The translations under genes and the position numbers were made by a program. Shown one piece after another: positions 8,763-19,036 of a stretch of 32,772 nt of DNA. Source of the stretch: a bacterium (lineage in GTDB: Bacteria; Methylomirabilota; Methylomirabilia; Methylomirabilales; 2-02-FULL-66-22); assembly GCA_029580855.1 (NCBI GenBank), contig JAKPQH010000150.1, positions 1-32,772 on the forward strand, read 5' to 3'. Below the pieces are notes generated by a model that saw only the letters and a list, made by a program, of their open reading frames with translations, searched no databases and had not been told where the DNA came from. Positions within the stretch are counted from its first letter, which is position 1; each line of letters begins with the position of its first letter.

Positions 8763-9043
8763 ACGATGAGTCCCGTCTCCCCGAGGATCTTCGCCACGCG
8801 GTGACAGTCGGACGCCCCGCCCCGATAGACCTCGGCCAGCCCGGTGGTGTGAACGCGCCACGCCAACTCTTCGGCCAACGGTCGCGTCATCCCCGGCACC
8901 GCCTTCAGGAGCTGCGCGATGACCTCCTCGAAGGTGTGGCACTCGCAGTTGAAGAGGAAGACCTTGCTCCCCTCGCCTCCCCCTGTCGTGCGCTGCTCGA
9001 CCTCCTCCGGGGCGACCCGGCCCGAGATTCGCCGGGCAGACAT
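8750..9043 (-). CDS. ClpS-like adaptor, divergent N-degron pocket
   Basis: The 97-residue protein has a disordered N-terminus of about 26 residues, then a ClpS core: KVFLFNCECHTFEEVIAQL, AEELAWRVHTTGLAEVYRG and CHRVAKILGETGLIVQVL. ClpS binds N-degron substrates and hands them to ClpA-type unfoldases. The position matching the usual Asn-Asp-Asp is Asn-Cys-Glu (N32-C33-E34), and a His in the helix (H65) matches the pocket His. Cys replacing the first Asp would change recognition of the substrate amino group. It lies downstream of two Hsp20 genes on the same strand, which supports a proteostasis role. No clpA is visible. Confidence 0.72.
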   Translation of the reverse strand: MSARRISGRVAPEEVEQRTTGGGEGSKVFLFNCECHTFEEVIAQLLKAVPGMTRPLAEELAWRVHTTGLAEVYRGGASDCHRVAKILGETGLIVQVL

Positions 9044-9089
9044 CGTCTCTGCTCCCCTCGTTATCGGACCATGATTCGCGGGGCGGCGC

Positions 9090-9488
9090 TCAACTGACGC
9101 TCACCTCGATCTTCCGGGGCTTGGCCTTCTCCTTTTTCGGGAGCCTGAGAGTCAGGACGCCGTGCTTCAGCTCGGCAGCGATCTTCTCGGCGTCCACCTC
9201 CTCCGGCAGCTCGAACTGCCGGTAGAAGTGCAGCAGCTCGTACTCCCGCTCGATGGGCGTCCCCGGCGCCAGATGGGCTGTCCGGCCCTGCAGCGTCAGA
9301 ATGCCGTCCGCCACCCGCACGTCGAGACCCTTCTGCTCGACCCCCGGAAGGTCGGCGACCACCGTCAGGCCGTCCTTCGTCTCGAAGATATCCACCGGCG
9401 GCGTGATGTACCGGTCGTGCTCGCGCGTCTCTTCCCGTCGGCCCGGCGCCCAATCTTCCTGCACGCTGGGGACCGTCTTCTCCGCCAT
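9090..9488 (-). CDS. Hsp20/alpha-crystallin small heat-shock protein
   Basis: This 132-residue protein has an alpha-crystallin domain starting near PPVDIFETKDGLTVVADLPG and ending with the signature GVLTLRLPKKEKAKPRKIEV. The GVLTL element is the conserved A-x-x-x-n-GvL motif of the family. Small heat-shock proteins hold unfolding proteins for refolding by other chaperones. The start ATG at 9488 follows AAGGAGGTGAGG; a GTG three codons earlier falls inside that ribosome-binding site and is rejected. It is 21 bases downstream of another Hsp20 gene, probably in one transcript. The C-terminal I-x-V motif (IEV) for oligomerisation is present. Confidence 0.93.
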   Translation of the reverse strand: MAEKTVPSVQEDWAPGRREETREHDRYITPPVDIFETKDGLTVVADLPGVEQKGLDVRVADGILTLQGRTAHLAPGTPIEREYELLHFYRQFELPEEVDAEKIAAELKHGVLTLRLPKKEKAKPRKIEVSVS

Positions 9489-9509
9489 GACCCTCACCTC
9501 CTTGTCATG

Positions 9510-9965
9510 TCACCGTACGCTGATGGGAACCTGCCGTGGCCGCGCGGCCTCGGACTTGGGCAGCGTCACCAGCAGCAGACCATTCCGGTAATCCGCGCTC
9601 ACCCTGCCGGCGTCAACCTCTACGGGCAGATCCACGGTGCGGACGAAGCGGCCCGCCGCCCGCTCGTTCCGGTGGTACGCCTCGGCCGAGACCTGCGCCA
9701 GTCCGGGCTTCTCCCCCTTGATGGTGAGCGCCCCCTGCATGACGGAGAGGTCCAGCGACTTCGGGTCCACCCCGGGCGCCAGCGCCTCGACGTAGACATT
9801 TTGTTCGTCCTCGCTGAGATTCACCAAGGGATACTGTCTGGCGCCTCGACCGGGGAGAAACGCCACCCGGGGCGCACGCCGGTACCTGGGCCAGGACTCG
9901 GAAAATCTCCGATCCAACTCCCGCCGTAATGCGTCCATTTCCGCGAAAGCATCCCACACGGACAT
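9510..9965 (-). CDS. Hsp20/alpha-crystallin small heat-shock protein
   Basis: The 151-residue protein begins MSVWDAFAEMDALRREL, a typical N-terminal helix for bacterial Hsp20. The alpha-crystallin domain runs from PLVNLSEDEQNVYVEALAPG to NGLLLVTLPKSEAARPRQVPISV. The start is set by GGAAAGGAGGGC upstream; the frame could extend 17 residues further but that part is Arg-rich and lies upstream of this site. The sequence is clearly different from the neighbouring Hsp20, so the pair is not a recent duplication. It may form mixed oligomers with its neighbour, as in bacteria with paired Hsp20 genes; that is inference. Confidence 0.92.
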   Translation of the reverse strand: MSVWDAFAEMDALRRELDRRFSESWPRYRRAPRVAFLPGRGARQYPLVNLSEDEQNVYVEALAPGVDPKSLDLSVMQGALTIKGEKPGLAQVSAEAYHRNERAAGRFVRTVDLPVEVDAGRVSADYRNGLLLVTLPKSEAARPRQVPISVR

Positions 9966-10019
9966 AGCCAGCCCTCCTTTCCGTCGCGCATAAACACGGC
10001 TGGGGTACGCCGCCACCGA

Positions 10020-10988
10020 CTATGTGGAGCGCACCTCCTGTCGCATGAAGCAGGCGTAGCAAATCCCGAAACAGACCACCGTGATGGCCACCAGGGACAC
10101 CAGGTGGGGTGCCACGATGAGCGCGCTCTGGATGAGCGGCAGCGGACTCTGGAACCGACTGATGGACAGCTGCTCCATGGGCCCCATGAGCACCAGCGAC
10201 CGCGTTGTCTTCCGCAGGGGGTCCAGGACGATCCCCGTCGCCTCGCTGTACAGCGTGATGGGCGACACCATCGAGACGACGGATCGCACCCGGTCGTTGC
10301 GCAAGACGGCCTCGGCGTTCACCGATGCGCCGGTCGGCAGGGGCGCGACGATGTCCGCCGCCAGCCGAGCGCCCAGCGCCATGAAGAAGGCGAAGAAGAT
10401 CCAGAGCGCGATCGCCGCCAGCGCCGAGGTCGCCATCCCTCGAAACAGCACGGAGCACAGGATCGACAGCGCCAGCCAGAACCCAACGTAGATGATGCTC
10501 ACCACGAGGTACACGGCCATGCGGCCGATCTCTTCCCAGCCGGGAACGACCCCCAACACCAGAAGTCCGATGCCGGAGATCAGCAGGACGATGGCCAGCA
10601 GCATGATGGCGATCGTCGTCAACCCCGCCAGGAACTTCCCGTTGATCACCGCGTCCCGGTAGATCGGCTGCGACAAAAGCTTGCTGAGTGTCCGGTGGCT
10701 CCGCTCCCGGTTGATGGCGTCGAACCCCAGCACCATCCCGATGAGCGGGCCGAAGAACGCGATGAACTGCGCCAGCGAGAACAGCGCCCCGGTGGACGTG
10801 AAGAGAAGCAGGAACACCAGCGAGGGTTTGGCCATCCCCTCCATCTCTTTCCGGAGGCCGCTTCCCACCATGTAGGCCGTGACCAGGCCGACCATCAGGA
10901 TCACGGTCAAGAGCAAAATGGACCGCGTGCTGCTAAAGTGGTCCTCGAGTTCCTTCCGATAGACCGCCCACATGCCGTGCACGGACAT
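10020..10988 (-). CDS. ABC-2 type transporter permease (NosY-like)
   Basis: The 322-residue protein has about six predicted membrane helices. After the first helix and a soluble loop comes the sequence GFDAINRERSHRTLSKLLSQPIYR, the coupling-helix region characteristic of ABC-2 permeases of the NosY/GldF type. It starts 24 bases downstream of its ATPase gene. Together with the NEW3-domain protein encoded first, it forms a three-gene export unit. The transported molecule is not known; related systems move polysaccharides, copper-linked factors or gliding components. Confidence 0.88.
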   Translation of the reverse strand: MSVHGMWAVYRKELEDHFSSTRSILLLTVILMVGLVTAYMVGSGLRKEMEGMAKPSLVFLLLFTSTGALFSLAQFIAFFGPLIGMVLGFDAINRERSHRTLSKLLSQPIYRDAVINGKFLAGLTTIAIMLLAIVLLISGIGLLVLGVVPGWEEIGRMAVYLVVSIIYVGFWLALSILCSVLFRGMATSALAAIALWIFFAFFMALGARLAADIVAPLPTGASVNAEAVLRNDRVRSVVSMVSPITLYSEATGIVLDPLRKTTRSLVLMGPMEQLSISRFQSPLPLIQSALIVAPHLVSLVAITVVCFGICYACFMRQEVRST

Positions 10989-11012
10989 TCCCCTTTCGGG
11001 CGCGATGGAGCG

Positions 11013-11774
11013 TCAGGCCGTCGCCGTCGCGTCCTCCCGGAAGTACCGCATGTAGATCTCTTCCAGGGTGTACCGCTCCTGGTCCACGCCGAGCTTCTGC
11101 TTCGCCAGTTCCTGGATCGGTCCCGCCGCGACGAGGTTGCCTTTGAGCATGATCCCGACCCGGTCGCTCACCCGCTGCACCTGATCCAGAAGGTGCGAGG
11201 AGAAGAACACCGTGATCTGCTTCCGCCGACTGAGGTCTGTGATGAAATCCAGCATCTTCTGGGTGCCGTCGGGATCGAGACCCAGCGTGGGCTCGTCCAG
11301 GAAGGCGACCTTGGGGTCCTTGAGCAGCACCTCGGCGATTCCCAGGCGCTGCCGCATGCCCCGCGAATACGCCCCCACCCGTTTCCGCGCCTCCGCCAGG
11401 AGACCGACCTGGTCCAGAAGTTCCTCCATGCGGTGCCGCAGCCCTCCGTCCCGGATCCCGTTCAGGCGGGCCACGTACGTCAGGTTCTGGACCGCCGTCA
11501 TGTCCTCGTAAAAGCCGACGTTCTCGGGCAAATACCCCACCAGCCGTTTCACCAGCAGCGGCTCCCGCGTGGGGTCGTGTCCGCAGACGCGGGCCGTCCC
11601 GGAGGTCGGCTCGCTCAACCCCAGAAGCATGAGCAGCGTCGTCGTCTTCCCCGCCCCGTTCGGTCCCAGGAAACCGAAGATCTCCCCGGGCTTCACCTCC
11701 AGGGTCAGGTTGTTGACCGCCACCTGTCTGCCGTAGCGCTTGGTCAGCGCGTGTGTCTCGATCGCCGGTTCCAT
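11013..11774 (-). CDS. ABC transporter ATP-binding protein
   Basis: This 253-residue cytoplasmic ATPase has Walker A GPNGAGKTT (37-45), signature YSRGMRQR (136-143), Walker B VAFLDEP (156-162) and the switch His in SSHLL. The YSRGMRQR form of the signature is usual in ABC-2 export ATPases. It energises the adjacent permease. Its ATG lies 7 bases beyond the stop of the NEW3-domain gene, indicating one operon. Confidence 0.95.
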   Translation of the reverse strand: MEPAIETHALTKRYGRQVAVNNLTLEVKPGEIFGFLGPNGAGKTTTLLMLLGLSEPTSGTARVCGHDPTREPLLVKRLVGYLPENVGFYEDMTAVQNLTYVARLNGIRDGGLRHRMEELLDQVGLLAEARKRVGAYSRGMRQRLGIAEVLLKDPKVAFLDEPTLGLDPDGTQKMLDFITDLSRRKQITVFFSSHLLDQVQRVSDRVGIMLKGNLVAAGPIQELAKQKLGVDQERYTLEEIYMRYFREDATATA

Positions 11775-11781
11775 GGCCGCC

Positions 11782-13020
11782 TCACCGCCGCCCCAGCCAG
11801 GCGAACAGACCCCCCATGCCCCCGATCACCACGGCAATCAACCCCACGCCGATCCAGCCCCAGGCCGTGGGGGCCTTCACCGTCACGCGCATCTCGACGG
11901 TCTTGCTGGACGATTTCTCTCCGTCAACCATCAAGCCCACCGAATAATCGCCCACCAGCGCCGTCGCCGCCGGGGTGATGGTCGCCTCGACCTGCTTCAT
12001 CTGATTCGGCTCCAAGGCCTCGATCTTCTCCGGCTTGAACTCCACCTTCCAGTTCTCGGGCTTGAACGACGACAGGTTGATGTTGCGGTTCACGGCGGAC
12101 CCGGTGTTCTTGACGAGCAGCGACACGGTGGTGGGCTTCCCGGTCACGGCATCGGTGGAAAGGATCCCCGTCGCCGTCGCCGCCTCTAATTTATAGATCC
12201 CGGTGAGCACCACCATCAGCTTCGCTTCGGCCTTCGACTCGCCTGCGCTGATCCGGACCAGGATCGGATACTCGCCGGCCGTCGCGTCTTTGGGCGGCGT
12301 CACCGATACCGCCACGGTCTGGTTGCTGTTCCCCCGGATCCGCAGGCTGGAGATCTGCTTCTGCTCGTAGCCGGGCTTGAAGTTGATATCCCACTTCTCC
12401 GGCGCCTGCGCCGCCAGGTTGAACGTGCGGTCGGCGTCCATCTTGTTGTTGACGTCCAGCGAGAACTCGAAGGTGGCGTCGGTCTGACCCCGCAGCACCG
12501 GATAGGAGGTGGTGATCTGGATATCGTCGGCGCCGAGCCGGCTGCGCTCGCGCGTCGTCACGGCGATGGTGTAATTCGCGGTGAGCTTGCCGTCCGCCGT
12601 GACCCCCTCGATCCCGAACGGATACGTCCCGGGGCCGACCCCTTTGTCCGGCTCGGCGCTGAAGGACAGCGTGCGGTTCTTGCCGTCGGGCACGGCCACG
12701 CCGGTCACGGTGAAGCTGCCGCCCTTCAGAGAGGCCTTCCACCCCTTGGGAATGCTGGTGAGCTTGAGCGTCACCACCTCGTCCTGTCGGCCCTTGTTCT
12801 CGACCGTCAGGTCCATCCGGACGCTCTCGCCGACGGGGACGACGACCCCGGAGTAGTCGCTGTAGATGGCGATCCCCCGGGCGGGCCGGTCGTCCCGCTT
12901 GGGTGGCTCGTCAGCGGCGAACGCCACGGCAGGCCCGGCGACGATGAGCACTGCCACCAACAGTCTCGCGAGAATTCGCGTCCTCCGGACCGCCTGCTCT
13001 TCCCTCGCACACACGATCAT
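11782..13020 (-). CDS. Membrane-anchored periplasmic NEW3/CARDB-like domain protein
   Basis: The 412-residue protein has a signal peptide (hydrophobic 16-36, AFA-A cleavage-like site), three repeated Ig-like beta-sandwich domains and a C-terminal membrane helix (about 385-408) ending WLGRR. The repeats share an opening like VTVENKG/LDVNNKM/LLVKNTGS and a Trp-rich strand (IPKGWKA, APEKWDI, KPENWKV), typical of NEW3 domains. It precedes the ABC ATPase and permease in the same operon, so it is probably a periplasmic partner or substrate-binding accessory. The start ATG follows GGAGGAGG at ideal spacing. Confidence 0.82.
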   Translation of the reverse strand: MIVCAREEQAVRRTRILARLLVAVLIVAGPAVAFAADEPPKRDDRPARGIAIYSDYSGVVVPVGESVRMDLTVENKGRQDEVVTLKLTSIPKGWKASLKGGSFTVTGVAVPDGKNRTLSFSAEPDKGVGPGTYPFGIEGVTADGKLTANYTIAVTTRERSRLGADDIQITTSYPVLRGQTDATFEFSLDVNNKMDADRTFNLAAQAPEKWDINFKPGYEQKQISSLRIRGNSNQTVAVSVTPPKDATAGEYPILVRISAGESKAEAKLMVVLTGIYKLEAATATGILSTDAVTGKPTTVSLLVKNTGSAVNRNINLSSFKPENWKVEFKPEKIEALEPNQMKQVEATITPAATALVGDYSVGLMVDGEKSSSKTVEMRVTVKAPTAWGWIGVGLIAVVIGGMGGLFAWLGRR

Positions 13021-13045
13021 CACAAACCTCCTCCGGTCCAGCGCA

Positions 13046-13077
13046 AGGGGGATGGCCCGGGATTGGACCATCCCCCT
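13046..13077 (-). terminator. Terminator-like hairpin between groEL and the NEW3 gene
   Basis: AGGGGGATGG and CCATCCCCCT make a perfect 10-bp stem around a 12-base loop, beginning 13 bases after the groEL stop. There is no run of T after it. It could partly end groESL transcription or stabilise its mRNA. It overlaps the leader of the next gene, so it may reduce but not abolish read-through. Confidence 0.55.
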
Positions 13078-13090
13078 CGTTTCACAGTGC

Positions 13091-14746
<1,656 letters not shown>

Positions 14747-14760
14747 CTACTCCATTTTCC

Positions 14761-15048
14761 TCAACTCAGCGTCCCCAGGATGTCGCCCTCGTGCATGATC
14801 AGATATTCCTCGGCGTCCAGCTTGACCTCGCTCCCCGAGTACTTCCCGAAGAGGATCTTGTCGCCCACCTTCACCGACATGGGCTGGAGCTTCCCGTCGT
14901 CGGTCACCTTCCCCGGGCCCACGGCGAGCACCTCGCCCTCCTGGGGCTTCTCCTTGGCGGTATCCGGGATGATGATGCCGCCCTTCTTCACTTCCTTCTC
15001 CTCCAGGCGCTTGACCAGGACACGGTCGTGCAATGGTCGAAGCTTCAT
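14761..15048 (-). CDS. groES: Co-chaperonin GroES
   Basis: The 95-residue protein matches GroES over its full length: [13 protein letters not shown] at the start, the mobile loop [19 protein letters not shown] (about 17-35) that binds GroEL, and the roof and C-terminal strand [13 protein letters not shown]. The ATG at 15048 is preceded by GGGAGAG; an upstream in-frame start would add seven residues not seen in the family. It is the first gene of the groES-groEL pair. Confidence 0.97.
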   Translation of the reverse strand: MKLRPLHDRVLVKRLEEKEVKKGGIIIPDTAKEKPQEGEVLAVGPGKVTDDGKLQPMSVKVGDKILFGKYSGSEVKLDAEEYLIMHEGDILGTLS

Positions 15049-15112
15049 ATCCGCTCTCCCTTCTGCCAAGTGATTTGGCGTACAGCGAATCCACCACCCG
15101 TCACAACAGATT

Positions 15113-15141
15113 CGGGGGAGGGCTCGGAACCCCCTCCCCCG
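15113..15141 (-). terminator. Strong GC hairpin between hsp20 and groES
   Basis: CGGGGGAGGG and CCCTCCCCCG form a perfect 10-bp stem with a 9-base loop, 14 bases after the hsp20 stop codon. No T-tract follows. It could separate hsp20 transcription from groESL. Confidence 0.5.
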
Positions 15142-15155
15142 ATAAAAGCCCCGGT

Positions 15156-15710
15156 TCAGGCCGCTTTGAGCTGCTTCTGACCCTCACCAGGGACCAGCTG
15201 GATCGGGATCTTTTTCCCGGCCAGCCTCGGCGGAGCGGGCATGCGGACCTCCAAAATCCCGTGGCTCAGATTGGCCTTCACCTTGTCGGGCTCCACCGCC
15301 TCCGGAAGCGTATGGCTGTAGACGAAGGCTCGACGGCTCACCTCTTTCTTTTCGCCGTCGGCCTTGCGCTCGCCGCGGATGTTCAGGGTGTTCCCGGCGA
15401 CGTTGACCTCGATCTCCTCGGGGGCGAACCCGGGGACCTCCAGCCGGAGGATATGCTCGCCCTCTCCGAGCGACATCTCGGCGCGCGGCCAGAAGGTCCG
15501 CGCCCCTTCCGGCGGACCCATGGCGGGCCAGTCGCTCCCGAAGAACGCGGCGAACAGATCGTCCAGATCCCGATGGAAGGTCCGCAGGGACCGGGTGATG
15601 CGACCCGGCATCCAGTCCTCCCGGTCAAAGAAACGGTCGAACAACTCGTCCATGTCCTGCCGCAGACGGCTGATTCCGCGCGGCTCAGTCCAGCGCGTGA
15701 AACCGAACAT
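15156..15710 (-). CDS. Hsp20 family small heat-shock protein
   Basis: This 184-residue protein has an N-terminal region with [14 protein letters not shown] and [14 protein letters not shown], two copies of a helix often seen once in Hsp20. The alpha-crystallin domain follows ([26 protein letters not shown] ending [12 protein letters not shown]), with a C-terminal IPIQLV oligomerisation motif. The ATG at 15710 is preceded by GGGGGAGG. It is the third Hsp20 in the window and the longest, and is encoded just upstream of groES. Confidence 0.92.
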   Translation of the reverse strand: MFGFTRWTEPRGISRLRQDMDELFDRFFDREDWMPGRITRSLRTFHRDLDDLFAAFFGSDWPAMGPPEGARTFWPRAEMSLGEGEHILRLEVPGFAPEEIEVNVAGNTLNIRGERKADGEKKEVSRRAFVYSHTLPEAVEPDKVKANLSHGILEVRMPAPPRLAGKKIPIQLVPGEGQKQLKAA

Positions 15711-15983
15711 CCAAACCACCTCCCCCGTTTTTTCCGGGATCCGCTCTGCCCGGCCGACAGCAATCCCGGATCAAGCACGGTTTTTGCCGGAGCCGTCCCG
15801 CCGGCCCCGGCCGCCCGCGCCGGGCCGCCGACCTGTTTATCACGGCGGCGGTCTGGGCGTCACGCATCGGCTAAGCTATCCTCTCGTCCCCACACCGGAA
15901 AGGGGGGAAACACCCTAACCGCTTCCCGGAAATTCCCCCAATCCTGGAGCGCCGGTCCCGCCCGGGCTTTCCCGCGCCCCGCC

Positions 15984-16358
15984 TCATCCATCCCGATTCA
16001 GGATGCGGACCAGGGTTGGCCAGAGATCGACAGCCAGCATCTTCTTCTCCAGGAACGCCGTCGCGCCGGCAGCCAATGCCGTCCGCCGATAGACATCCTC
16101 GTCGTGTACCGTGAGGATGACGACCGCCAGATCAGGCCAGCGCGTCTTGATCTGGCGGGTCGCCTCCAGGCCGTTCATCCTCGGCATGGCGAGGTCCATC
16201 AGTACCACATCGGGGCGGAGGTCGCCCGTCAGTCGGATCGCCTCCTCTCCGCTTCCGGCTTCGCCGAGCACCTGGGCCTCCGTGCGCTGCTCGAGCAGCT
16301 GCCTGAGTGTGGTCCGGAAACCCGCATCGTCGTCAACCAGCAAGAGACGAATAACCAT
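15984..16358 (-). CDS. Stand-alone response regulator receiver domain
   Basis: The 124-residue protein is a single receiver domain with no output domain. Acidic pocket DDD (9-11), phospho-acceptor D55 (VLMDLAMP), switch Thr in VILTVHD and the conserved Lys K105 (FLEKK) are present. Such proteins relay phosphate or act by binding a partner. The ATG is preceded by GGAGCAGG. It follows the kinase/regulator pair by about 236 bases on the same strand, so the kinase may phosphorylate two receivers. Confidence 0.9.
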   Translation of the reverse strand: MVIRLLLVDDDAGFRTTLRQLLEQRTEAQVLGEAGSGEEAIRLTGDLRPDVVLMDLAMPRMNGLEATRQIKTRWPDLAVVILTVHDEDVYRRTALAAGATAFLEKKMLAVDLWPTLVRILNRDG

Positions 16359-16594
16359 GCCCTGCTCCGGTGTGCAGCACCGCACCCGCATCCCGGCGCG
16401 GCATCGCCAGGATAGGCCATCCGTCCCAATCGTCGAATCGGGCAAATCCCCCACCCGGCGCCGGAGAAATACCCGATGCGGAGCGGTCGATCCGCGGGCG
16501 CCGGGACACGGTGGTGGCGATCGACGCTTCTTTGACGTGCCGGTCACGCCGCACCGGACCACGTCCCGAGCGGGTCCAGAAATGTGGTGGAATC

Positions 16595-17227
16595 TCAGGG
16601 TTGGATGATGCCGTGCCGGATTGCGTAACGGGTCAGGCCGGCGATGTCGTGGATGTCGAGCTTCTGCATGAGTCGGGTCCGGTGCGCATCGGCGGTCTTC
16701 ACGCTGACCCCCAGCAGGCCGGCGATTTCCTTGGTTGTCTTGCCTTCGGCAACGAGCTGCAGCACCTCCCGCTCCCGGCTGGTCAGCGGATCTTCCCGTG
16801 GGGCCCGTGGCCATCGGACGGCCTCGACCACGGCCGCCGAAATCCCCGGGCTGAGATACACGCTGCCGCTCGCGACCTCGCGGATGGCTCGCACCAGATC
16901 GGCGGCGGCTTCTCTCTTGAGGACATATCCCCGCACGCCCGCCCGCACAGCTTCCAAGACGTAGCGGTCCTCGGCATGGACGGTGAGGAGGATGATCCGG
17001 GGTCCCCACTCCCATGCCGCCATCTGTCGTGCGGCTTCAAGACCGTTCAGGAGAGGCATGCTCAGGTCCAGGGCGGCCACGTCCGGTCGCGTCGCGCGGG
17101 CCGCCTGGAGGGCTTCCCGGCCGTCACCGGCCTCGGCGACGACCTGCATGTCCGCTTCCCTGGCCAGGAGCGCACGCAGGCCCTCGCGCACCAGGACGTG
17201 GTCGTCCGCCAGCAGGACCCGGATCAC
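16595..17227 (-). CDS. NarL/FixJ-type DNA-binding response regulator
   Basis: The 210-residue protein has an N-terminal receiver (acidic ADD at 7-9, phospho-acceptor D54 in ALDLSMP, Lys K104) and a C-terminal LuxR-type helix-turn-helix (about 147-210, LTSREREVLQLVAEGKTTKEIA). It would bind DNA after phosphorylation. Its GTG start overlaps the kinase stop in GTGA, so the two are translationally coupled. The target genes are unknown; the region between it and the stand-alone receiver shows no clear operator. Confidence 0.95.
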   Translation of the reverse strand: MIRVLLADDHVLVREGLRALLAREADMQVVAEAGDGREALQAARATRPDVAALDLSMPLLNGLEAARQMAAWEWGPRIILLTVHAEDRYVLEAVRAGVRGYVLKREAAADLVRAIREVASGSVYLSPGISAAVVEAVRWPRAPREDPLTSREREVLQLVAEGKTTKEIAGLLGVSVKTADAHRTRLMQKLDIHDIAGLTRYAIRHGIIQP

Positions 17228-18393
17228 GGATCCTCCAGGATCGGGATCGCCACGGCGACCTCGGTCCCCTGCCCGGGAGCCGATCGCAGGACAAACCGCC
17301 CCCCGAGCGCATCCACGCGCTCACGCATGCCGATCAATCCCAGACCCCTTTCCCCGCGTCGAGCCATAGTCGCCTCCGCGTCAAAACCTCGCCCCTCGTC
17401 GCGGACGGCGGCGTGTACGATGGCATCCTCCTGCCACACTCGGATCTCTATATGAGGTGTCCCGGCGTGCCGGATGGCGTTGGTGACGGCTTCCTGGATG
17501 ATACGATAGAGCGCCGTCTCCATGGCGGACGACAGGCGTGGGATGGCCGCGTGCACAGCGATGGAGACGCCGGTCCGCTCCGCGGCTCCTTGCGCAAGCC
17601 ACTCGACCGCCGGCCCCAGGCCCAGGTCGTCCAGGATGGTCGGGCGGAGCTCCCGCGACAACCGGCGCAGTTGTCCCTCCACCCGATCCAGGAGCGCGTG
17701 GATGCGCCGCAGCGCTTCGGAACGCTCGGGAACCTGCGCCACCAGTTCGTCCAGGGCGATGTGCACCGAGGCCAAGAGCTGGCCCGCCTCGTCGTGCAAC
17801 TCGTGCGCGATCCGGCGAGCCTCGTCTTCGCGGGCACGGACCGCGCCCTCCGCCAGGGCCCGCAGTCGCTCCTGTTGCGCCAGCATCATTTCCCGCAGCG
17901 TGGCATTCTCCAGAGCGACACCCACCAGGCCGCCCACAGCCTGGACCATCGCAGCCGCGGAGGGACCGAGGGGGACGGCGAGACGGCTCGCGAGATGTAT
18001 GACCCCGAGGATCCGGTCGCGTCCGGCCACAGGAACCGCCGTCACGTGCCGAAAGCCCTGCGTCAGATAGAGCGCCCGAAGTTGCGGAGCGGGATGCTCA
18101 TCGACCGAACAGGCCACGATGCGGTTCTCGCGGATCGCCACATCGGCCAGACGGGCCTCGGCGCGCGGCAGCCGGGCCATCCGATCGCGGAACGCGGGTG
18201 TGGCGCCGGCGTACTCCCGCAGGATGAGGACGTCCCGCTCCGTCTGAAGCAGATGGAGCGAGACCGCCTCGACGCCGGTTGCCCGCTGCGTCTCCGCGAC
18301 CGCGACCCGCACCACCTCCTCGGCGTCGCGTGTTCGGCCCAAGGCGACCGCGGCGAGGTATAACGCGTGCGTGAGAGTCCCGGCGTCGTCCAC
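17224..18393 (-). CDS. GAF-domain sensor histidine kinase (HisKA_3 type)
   Basis: From the GTG at 18393 the protein has 389 residues. A GAF sensor domain covers about 5-165. The HisKA_3 dimerisation domain contains IAHELHDEAGQ with the phospho-acceptor His at 200. A HATPase_c domain follows with N-box EAVTNAIRHAG, DEGRGFD and GLGLIGMRERVDALGG. No membrane helix is present, so it senses a cytoplasmic signal. The GTG is chosen because GGAGG lies five bases before it; the frame continues upstream for 110 Arg-rich residues without domain character, so the start remains uncertain. It is start-stop coupled to a NarL-type regulator. Confidence 0.9.
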   Translation of the reverse strand: MDDAGTLTHALYLAAVALGRTRDAEEVVRVAVAETQRATGVEAVSLHLLQTERDVLILREYAGATPAFRDRMARLPRAEARLADVAIRENRIVACSVDEHPAPQLRALYLTQGFRHVTAVPVAGRDRILGVIHLASRLAVPLGPSAAAMVQAVGGLVGVALENATLREMMLAQQERLRALAEGAVRAREDEARRIAHELHDEAGQLLASVHIALDELVAQVPERSEALRRIHALLDRVEGQLRRLSRELRPTILDDLGLGPAVEWLAQGAAERTGVSIAVHAAIPRLSSAMETALYRIIQEAVTNAIRHAGTPHIEIRVWQEDAIVHAAVRDEGRGFDAEATMARRGERGLGLIGMRERVDALGGRFVLRSAPGQGTEVAVAIPILEDP

Positions 18394-18957
18394 TCCGTCC
18401 TCCGACAACGCCCTCCGGCGGCTCGACGACGCCGGCCCGGCGCGCTGACCCACGCCTCCGATGCGGCCGGACCGGTCTGCCGCCGATCGTGAGGTCCTCG
18501 TGGCATTTCGCGTTCCGTGTCCGGGATTTCGTTTGTCCCGGGCGCCGATATCGGGACGCGCCACCACGCGCCGCACAGGCGGGGGGCCTCCTCGCCGTCG
18601 ATGACACGATACGCGACACCCCCGTCGGGAACACACGTCGCGCTGCATTGGCGCAGAGGCATGGGACCTGCCGTGGCGGCGACCCTCCCCGGCCCGAGCC
18701 GCCCGGCGACACCCGCTATCCAAGCGACCGAACAGGAGAACGAGGCTGATCCGCCGGACTGCGGAACCGTAGAGTGAAGCGCTCGTGACTCCCCCGGGGA
18801 TACGTGGCGGTGTATCAGAACTTATCAGGAACGCGGAAGTCGATCAAGCCTTGCCTGCCGAAAGAGATCCCGGCGTTGGCGACATCCATCGCGTGCGGGA
18901 GTGTTCACGACGAAAGACGGGTTTGCCGAACAACGGTCTCCGCACGCCTCGAACCGG
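18394..18957. other. Long stretch without a convincing gene
   Basis: About 560 bases between the kinase gene and the promoter cluster. Open frames exist on both strands, but they are Arg/Pro-rich, lack ribosome-binding sites and show no domain motifs. I see no tRNA or repeat here. Confidence 0.5.
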
Positions 18958-18987
18958 TTGACAGACGCCCATCGCGGAGTGTATAAG
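18958..18987 (+). promoter_or_regulatory. Strong sigma70-type promoter (P1) ahead of a terminator
   Basis: A perfect TTGACA and TATAAG (five of six) are 18 bases apart. It is the best promoter match in the window. Transcription would begin near 18994, only about 10 bases before a terminator-like hairpin. Confidence 0.55.
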
Positions 18988-19002
18988 GCATCGCGCCATG
19001 GG

Positions 19003-19036
19003 GCGTTGTGGGTCGAAACTCCAGCGCGTTTTTTTT
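19003..19036 (+). terminator. Intrinsic terminator or attenuator
   Basis: GCGTTG pairs with CAGCGC (one G-U pair) and the stem can extend past one mismatch; it is followed by one G and eight T residues. This is the only hairpin with a proper T-tract that I found in the window. A competing hairpin, CGCC/GGCG, is possible just upstream. Confidence 0.55.

Noticed and set aside
10104..11978. Plus-strand open frame of 624 codons
   Set aside because: It is antisense to the ABC permease and ATPase and is rich in His, Arg and Gln as expected of a complement frame.
15049..15155. CIRCE operator upstream of groES
   Set aside because: No TTAGCACTC/GAGTGCTAA repeat is present; only a GC-rich terminator-like hairpin is seen.
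15984..17015. Single minus-strand gene joining the receiver to upstream sequence
   Set aside because: The upstream part is the NarL-type regulator read in the wrong frame. The receiver has its own ATG and ribosome-binding site at 16358.
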